DNA from: an uncultured Sphaerochaeta sp.
GTDB lineage: Bacteria; Spirochaetota; Spirochaetia; Sphaerochaetales; Sphaerochaetaceae
Assembly (NCBI RefSeq): GCF_963667405.1
Contig: NZ_OY763408.1
Coordinates: 3,061,757-3,125,756 of the forward strand
Reading direction: 5' to 3'
Length of the DNA: 64,000 bases
Shown here: piece by piece, positions 60,406-64,000 of the stretch
Numbering within the stretch: the stretch's first letter is position 1
Layout of the letters: every line of letters begins with the position of its first letter
Made by a program: the position numbers and the translations under genes
The notes under the pieces: model-generated
Seen by the model: only the letters and a program-made list of their open reading frames with translations
Told to the model about the DNA's origin: nothing
The model's database searches: none

Positions 60406-60845
60406 CAGCAGGTTTCCAATGTGGTTTTCAGTTTTTCGGCGATGGCGAAGAACTGGCTCAGCTCCTCGTCGGTAAGGGCCAGTTCAAGCTTTTTTTCGAA
60501 GGCATTGACCAAGCCCAGATGTTCGTTGCACAGGTTCTTGGCAGTGTCGGTAAGAACCACCCGTTTCTGCCGCTTGTCCTGTGTATCCTCAACTCGGCTG
60601 ACCAAGCCCTCACTCTCCATTCCCGACAAGATGTTGGTCATGGTGGAGCGCCTGATGCCCAGATGTTGTTGCAGTACAGCTTGTTGCACCTCTTCGACCC
60701 GATGATGGGCAAAATAGCCCAGGATGTGGCTGCGTACCGCTGTCGCGGCACTATGCTGCTCATCCCTGAGCTGTTTTCCCATCGCCCGCGAAAGAAGATG
60801 GGAGAGGGTTTTTATGGTCAATCCGATTCGGTGGGTATCATCCAT
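60405..60845 (-). CDS. MarR-family regulator of the ABC exporter operon
   Basis: A 146-residue winged-helix repressor. The recognition region is VQQAVLQQHLGIRRSTMTNILSGMESEGLVSRVEDTQDKRQKRVVLTDTAK (residues ~52-102), with the family's D-x-R wing DTQDKRQKR. It is the first gene of a three-gene operon and a palindrome GTTAGCATCCTAAC lies 16-29 bases before its start. Autorepression relieved by a small-molecule substrate of the exporter is the usual scheme; inferred here. Confidence 0.9.
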   Translation of the reverse strand: MDDTHRIGLTIKTLSHLLSRAMGKQLRDEQHSAATAVRSHILGYFAHHRVEEVQQAVLQQHLGIRRSTMTNILSGMESEGLVSRVEDTQDKRQKRVVLTDTAKNLCNEHLGLVNAFEKKLELALTDEELSQFFAIAEKLKTTLETC

Positions 60846-60860
60846 GTTGTGCTTCCAATT

Positions 60861-60904
60861 GTTAGGATGCTAACGATAATACCAAAAGGGTTCCTCTTCG
60901 GCAA
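60861..60904 (-). promoter_or_regulatory. marR-ABC operon promoter and MarR operator
   Basis: TTGCCG (60899-60904), 17 bases, TATTAT (60876-60881) on the minus strand. The palindrome GTTAGCATCCTAAC (60861-60874) covers the predicted start site, a position that would block transcription. Confidence 0.7.
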
Positions 60905-60936
60905 CACCTGAATGATGAAGAACTGTGATGAAAAGC

Positions 60937-60957
60937 AGAGGCCCCGAATGGGGCCCC
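60937..60957 (-). terminator. Weak pgi terminator
   Basis: A GGCCCC/GGGGCC stem with a four-base loop a few bases past the pgi stop; the following minus-strand sequence (CTGCTTTT) is only moderately T-rich. Confidence 0.45.
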
Positions 60958-60963
60958 TTTGCA

Positions 60964-62535
60964 TCAGAAGAGTTGGGTGTAGGCTTTGAGCACCTCATCG
61001 CCCTCACAGCCGTTGAGCACCTTTGTTGCCAGGACCTTGCCCAGCTGGACTCCTTCCTGGTCAAAGCTGTTCAGGTTCCAGGCAAAACCCTGGAACATCA
61101 CCTTGTTCTCAAAGTGGGCAAGCAGGGCCCCCAGTGTTCTTGCATCCAGACGCTTTGCGAAGAGCAGGCTTGAAGGTCTGCCCCCGGGGAAGCGCTTGTT
61201 CGGGTTGGCATCTTCCTTCCCTTTTGCGAATGCCACGATCTGGGCAACCAGATTTGCGTTGAGCTTGGTCTGGCTGGTCGAGCCTTCGACAACCACATCT
61301 TTCAGGTATTGTGATTCCGAAAAGCCGATGAACTGCAACGGGATGATATCCGTACCCTGATGCAGAAGCTGGTAGAAGGAGTGCTGTCCATTGGTGCCGG
61401 GCTCGCCGAAGATGACCGGTCCGGTGGGATAGGAGAGGGCCTGCCCGTCGCGGTTGACTTGCTTCCCGTTGCTCTCCATGTCGAGCTGCTGCAGATGGGC
61501 CGGAAACCGGCTCAGGGCCTGGGAGTAGGGAAGTATGGCTGTGGTGGGGCACGAAAGGACGTTTCGCAGATACAAGCCGATCAAGGCATCAAGCAGAGCG
61601 GCGTTCTCGGTTACCTTTGCTGTGCGTGCAAGCAGGTCGGCTTCATGAGCCCCCGCAAGCAGTTCTTGGAATACTGCAAATCCGAAGGCAAGCGAGAGGA
61701 TGACACCTCCGACAGCACTGGTGCTGCTGTAGCGTCCACCGATGTAGTCATCAATGAAGAAGGCCTCAAGGACGGAAGAGGAGGATGCAAGCGGACTGGT
61801 CTTGCTGGTGACAGCCACCATGTGCTTGTCTGCATCAATTCCGCTGATGTTGCTCGCCTTGATGGCCTCTATGACCAGATCACGGTTGGTGAGGGTTTCC
61901 AGCGTTGTCCCGCTCTTGGAGACGAGGATGAAGAGTGTTCTCTCCAGGTCGAGCCTGCTGATGACAGCCTGGGCATCGTCGGGATCGACATTGCTGATGA
62001 ACTGCGCTTCAAGTGTTTCCAGCCCTTCTGCTTCGCACCAGCCCTTCAGGGCAAGGTACAAGGCTCTCGGGCCGAGGTCGCTTCCTCCGATACCTACCTG
62101 AACCACGGTGGTGAACCGTTTTCCGGTGGACCCCAGGATTGCCCCGCTTCTCACGTCATCGGAGAATCTCTTGATTTTTTCCAGCTGCTCTTGGTAGAAC
62201 AAGCCTTTGTCCTCTCCGTCAGCGACTACGGTCTTGCCTACCTTGCCCCGGGTGAGGTGGTGCAGCACAAGGCGCTTTTCCCCTGGGTTCATCACCTCTC
62301 CATCGACGACGGCCTGATATTTTTCGATCAGGCCCAACTCATCGCTGAGCTCTTGCATCAGATCCAGATGGGCTTTTCCGATTGGCATGGCGGCATACTG
62401 ATAGGTAAGCCCCCCGCCGGCAGGGACCTGGAAGGACTTGATTCGCTGTGCATCCAGCACCTGCTGGATCTGTTCAGGATTGCACTCCTTGAGCTTTGCA
62501 AATACGGTGCTTTGGTCGAGATTCTTATAGGTCAT
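60964..62535 (-). CDS. pgi: Glucose-6-phosphate isomerase
   Basis: Interconverts glucose 6-phosphate and fructose 6-phosphate. The 523-residue protein has QVGIGGSDLGPRALYLAL (~150), LVSKSGTTLETLTNRDL (~205), GGRYSSTSAVGGVILSLAFG (~265) and FGEPGTNGQHSFYQLLHQGTDIIPLQFIGF (~380), all family blocks. GAGGAG is seven bases before the ATG at 62535; the longer frame lies over the argR terminator and is rejected. With phosphofructokinase in this window it supplies upper glycolysis. Confidence 0.96.
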   Translation of the reverse strand: MTYKNLDQSTVFAKLKECNPEQIQQVLDAQRIKSFQVPAGGGLTYQYAAMPIGKAHLDLMQELSDELGLIEKYQAVVDGEVMNPGEKRLVLHHLTRGKVGKTVVADGEDKGLFYQEQLEKIKRFSDDVRSGAILGSTGKRFTTVVQVGIGGSDLGPRALYLALKGWCEAEGLETLEAQFISNVDPDDAQAVISRLDLERTLFILVSKSGTTLETLTNRDLVIEAIKASNISGIDADKHMVAVTSKTSPLASSSSVLEAFFIDDYIGGRYSSTSAVGGVILSLAFGFAVFQELLAGAHEADLLARTAKVTENAALLDALIGLYLRNVLSCPTTAILPYSQALSRFPAHLQQLDMESNGKQVNRDGQALSYPTGPVIFGEPGTNGQHSFYQLLHQGTDIIPLQFIGFSESQYLKDVVVEGSTSQTKLNANLVAQIVAFAKGKEDANPNKRFPGGRPSSLLFAKRLDARTLGALLAHFENKVMFQGFAWNLNSFDQEGVQLGKVLATKVLNGCEGDEVLKAYTQLF

Positions 62536-62556
62536 GGTTCTTCTCCTCAGGGTACA

Positions 62557-62586
62557 CAAAAGCCCCTCCATTGTAGGCGGAGGGGC
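62557..62586 (-). terminator. argR terminator
   Basis: GCCCCTCC and GGAGGGGC form an 8-bp stem with a nine-base loop, followed on the minus strand by TTTTGTG. Confidence 0.75.
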
Positions 62587-62604
62587 GTTGGTGTGCAAGC
62601 AGTG

Positions 62605-63075
62605 CTACTCCTCGATATCGGGGATGCGGGTCTTGAAGCTCTCTTGCAGGTCTTCCTTGGTCATACCCTCGCGGAGGATGACAAAAATGGTGTCATCGCC
62701 TGCCAGCGTGCCAAGGATTTCCGGAATGGCCAGAACATCCAAGGCGATGCCGACTGAGTTGGCATGCCCGGGTCTGGTTTTGATGACGCCGAAGTTCCCG
62801 GAAAACTCGATGGAGAGGATGCCCCTGCGGACGTCCTGGATATAACTCTTCTCGGATTCGCTGATCAGGTCATTCTCCGGCAGGCTGTAGTAGTATCCCG
62901 ACCAACCGTCGGAAATCTTGCCTACCTTGAGCATCTTCAGATCCCTCGAAAGGGTGGCCTGAGTGACTGAGTATCCTTCGTTTCTGAGCATCTCCAGCAG
63001 GGTGTCCTGGTTGTCGATTCTGTTGTTCTTGATTAATTCCTTGACCACCGCCAACCGGTTGTGTCGTTCCCTCAT
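62605..63075 (-). CDS. argR: Arginine repressor
   Basis: A 156-residue ArgR/AhrC homologue. The N-terminal winged helix reads LVKELIKNNRIDNQDTLLEMLRNEGYSVTQATLSRDLKMLKVGK (residues ~11-55); the C-terminal arginine-binding and hexamerisation domain has VIKTRPGHANSVGIALDVLAIPEILGTLAGDDTIFVILRE (~97-136), with the GTLAGDDTI motif that holds arginine. It probably controls its own promoter and carAB, which share ARG-box-like sites. CAGGAG lies ten bases before the ATG. Confidence 0.95.
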   Translation of the reverse strand: MRERHNRLAVVKELIKNNRIDNQDTLLEMLRNEGYSVTQATLSRDLKMLKVGKISDGWSGYYYSLPENDLISESEKSYIQDVRRGILSIEFSGNFGVIKTRPGHANSVGIALDVLAIPEILGTLAGDDTIFVILREGMTKEDLQESFKTRIPDIEE

Positions 63076-63095
63076 GGTTTGGATTCTCCTGGAAT

Positions 63096-63130
63096 GGAAT
63101 ATTTATGCGATTTACACGAATAAAGATACA
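63096..63130 (-). promoter_or_regulatory. Two ARG-box-like sites at argR
   Basis: Minus strand TGTATCTTTATTCG (63117-63130) and CGCATAAATATTCC (63096-63109) fit the TGNATWWWWATNCA pattern of the carAB site; centres are exactly 21 bp apart, the canonical spacing for one ArgR hexamer. The upstream box covers the argR -10. Confidence 0.65.
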
Positions 63131-63151
63131 GTACTATCGCAACCATTGCAA
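63123..63151 (-). promoter_or_regulatory. argR promoter
   Basis: TTGCAA (63146-63151), 17 bases, TATCTT (63123-63128) on the minus strand; leader about 41 bases. Confidence 0.65.
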
Positions 63152-63325
63152 GCTTCAGGATCGGGAATTTGTCCAACTCACAAAAGCCCACGGCAATTGC
63201 CGAAGCACAGGATGTACGCTGGTGCATCCATGCATCCCGTCTTGTTTTCCTGAGGGCAGCACCAGGCTGTCATTCCCTACCGTTTGCCCAAAACGGGTAT
63301 TTTGCGGCTTTGCTGCCTTTCCTTA

Positions 63326-63348
63326 TTGGACAGGGGCATTCTGTCCAA
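63326..63348 (+). promoter_or_regulatory. Palindrome upstream of lemA
   Basis: TTGGACAG and CTGTCCAA are perfect 8-bp arms around GGGCATT, four bases upstream of the putative lemA -35 (TTGACC, 63352-63357; -10 CAGACT, 63375-63380). It could be an operator for an unknown regulator. Confidence 0.4.
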
Positions 63349-63410
63349 CTCTTGACCTCAGCCCTCCCTTATAGCAGACTACAGCATGATCGGTATTGGA
63401 GGAGGTTCCT

Positions 63411-63962
63411 ATGACAATCGTGTATATTCTTTTGGCTCTTGTGGTGTTGCTCGGCCTCTATGTGGTGAGCGTCTACAACAGGTATGTCCGGCTGAGAAAC
63501 CAGAGTGAGGAAGCGGAAAGTGCCATCGATGCACATCTGAAGCAGCGCTACGACCTGATACCCAATCTGGTTGAGACCGTAAAAGGATATGCCAAGCATG
63601 AGGAGCAGACCTTCACCAGTGTCATTGAGGCACGCAACAAGGCGATGAGCGCCACCACCATGGTGGACAAGGACAATGCCGACAAAGCCTTCAGCTCCAC
63701 CCTCAAGTCGCTGTTCGCACTCAGTGAAGCCTATCCTGACCTCAAGGCGAACCAAGGGTTCCTGGACCTCCAGGCTCAACTGCAGAAGATTGAGGAACAG
63801 TTGCTCAATGCCCGCAAGTACTACAATGCGATCATCAAGCAACTGAACACCATCTGTGAGGTGTTTCCCTCATCGTTGGTTGCTGCAATGGTTCACTTTG
63901 CCAAGAAGCCCTATCTTTCCATCGAGGAGGAGGCCCGCGCCCGGGTCGAGGTGAAGTTCTGA
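63411..63962 (+). CDS. lemA: LemA-family membrane protein
   Basis: A 183-residue LemA-fold protein: one N-terminal TM segment (IVYILLALVVLLGLYVVSVYN, residues ~3-23) then a four-helix bundle with the family core RNQSEEAESAIDAHLKQRYDLIPNLVETVKGYAKHEEQTFTSVIEARNKA (~33-83) and ARKYYNAIIKQLNT (~140). LemA is a membrane protein of unclear role, often found with TPM-domain (YgcG) proteins. GGAGGAGG five bases before the ATG at 63411. The next gene starts inside its stop codon. Confidence 0.92.
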   Translation: MTIVYILLALVVLLGLYVVSVYNRYVRLRNQSEEAESAIDAHLKQRYDLIPNLVETVKGYAKHEEQTFTSVIEARNKAMSATTMVDKDNADKAFSSTLKSLFALSEAYPDLKANQGFLDLQAQLQKIEEQLLNARKYYNAIIKQLNTICEVFPSSLVAAMVHFAKKPYLSIEEEARARVEVKF

Positions 63963-64000
63963 TGAAAAAACCAGCCCTGCTTGTTGTAGTGTTGCTTCTC
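63962..64000 (+). CDS. Start of a gene coupled to lemA (cut by window edge)
   Basis: Thirteen codons encoding MKKPALLVVVLLL, a signal-peptide-like start, beginning in the lemA stop codon (TGATG). The position suggests a TPM-domain/YgcG-type secreted protein, which commonly follows lemA, but the sequence here is too short to decide. Confidence 0.55.
   Translation, partial: MKKPALLVVVLLL

Larger units (their letters stand above)
63076..63410. other. 335-base control region between argR and lemA
   Basis: Holds the argR promoter and ARG boxes (63096-63151), then about 170 bases with no recognisable gene, a palindrome at 63326-63348 and the probable lemA promoter. The decamer TGTCCAACTC occurs at 63170-63179 and again at 63342-63351. 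Short plus-strand open frames here have no family features. Confidence 0.6.

Noticed and set aside
61360..62757. A 465-residue plus-strand open frame opposite pgi and argR
   Set aside because: Antisense to a strongly supported gene with no family signature; another codon-shadow frame.
63105..63414. Overlapping short plus-strand open frames between argR and lemA
   Set aside because: They overlap the argR promoter and ARG boxes, have no ribosome site and show no family features.

Overview
The window looks like chromosomal DNA of a free-living, fermentative spirochaete, most likely of the Sphaerochaeta type. This is inferred from gene content and protein style: a spirochaetal long-form phosphofructokinase, a TctCBA uptake operon, a lipoprotein with a spirochaete-like lipobox, a PspA/PspF envelope-stress locus and a large Lon-like protease. 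Base composition is moderate, a little over half G+C by eye. No rRNA, tRNA, CRISPR array or prophage was found. One insertion sequence sits at the left edge.

Layout, left to right. 0.1-1.5 kb: IS4-type transposase. 1.7-3.5 kb: proS. 3.5-9.9 kb: a LacI-controlled operon (lacI, tctC, tctB, tctA, two Gfo/Idh/MocA dehydrogenases) with two palindromic operators, divergent from a class II aldolase and a Cys/His-rich DUF6062-like gene. 11.4-14.6 kb: small genes, OsmC, a membrane diguanylate cyclase and a cation-efflux (CDF) protein. 14.7-20.9 kb: aspS and carBA, the latter preceded by ARG boxes. 21-25.9 kb: a DUF1576 membrane protein and a 1038-residue beta-helix lipoprotein built from four ~200-residue superrepeats. 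26-30.5 kb: two PspA operons flanking pspF, both with sigma-54 promoters. 30.7-33.5 kb: two rRNA/tRNA methyltransferase genes and a MATE exporter. 33.5-38.2 kb: Lon-like protease, divergent nif3, lspA, a small membrane protein and a beta-propeller protein. 38.2-49.3 kb: acyl-ACP thioesterase, rsmD, recG, a double-YggT protein, dnaE and a three-gene xanthine-dehydrogenase-like operon. 49.4-54.5 kb: ligA, an aminotransferase, a ModE-like regulator and phosphofructokinase. 54.8-54.9 kb: a predicted small RNA. 55.2-62.5 kb: HAD phosphatase, DMT transporter, a MarR-regulated heterodimeric ABC exporter and pgi. 62.6-64 kb: argR, lemA and the start of one more gene.

Functional links visible in the sequence: argR at the right end probably controls itself and carAB 42 kb away, since similar ARG boxes lie in both promoters. 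PspF probably drives both PspA operons from matching -24/-12 promoters and shares a 17-bp upstream motif with them. pgi and pfk supply upper glycolysis. The LacI operon looks like a carboxylate or sugar-acid uptake and oxidation unit.

The most unusual signals are: (1) at least seven genes whose -10 hexamer ends 6-7 bases before the ATG and that have no Shine-Dalgarno sequence, so their mRNAs should be leaderless; (2) a ~120-nt orphan transcription unit with two copies of an anti-Shine-Dalgarno motif, one in the terminator loop; (3) the two-operon PspF regulon; (4) an XDH-like operon whose large subunit appears to lack the molybdopterin GGxFG motif.
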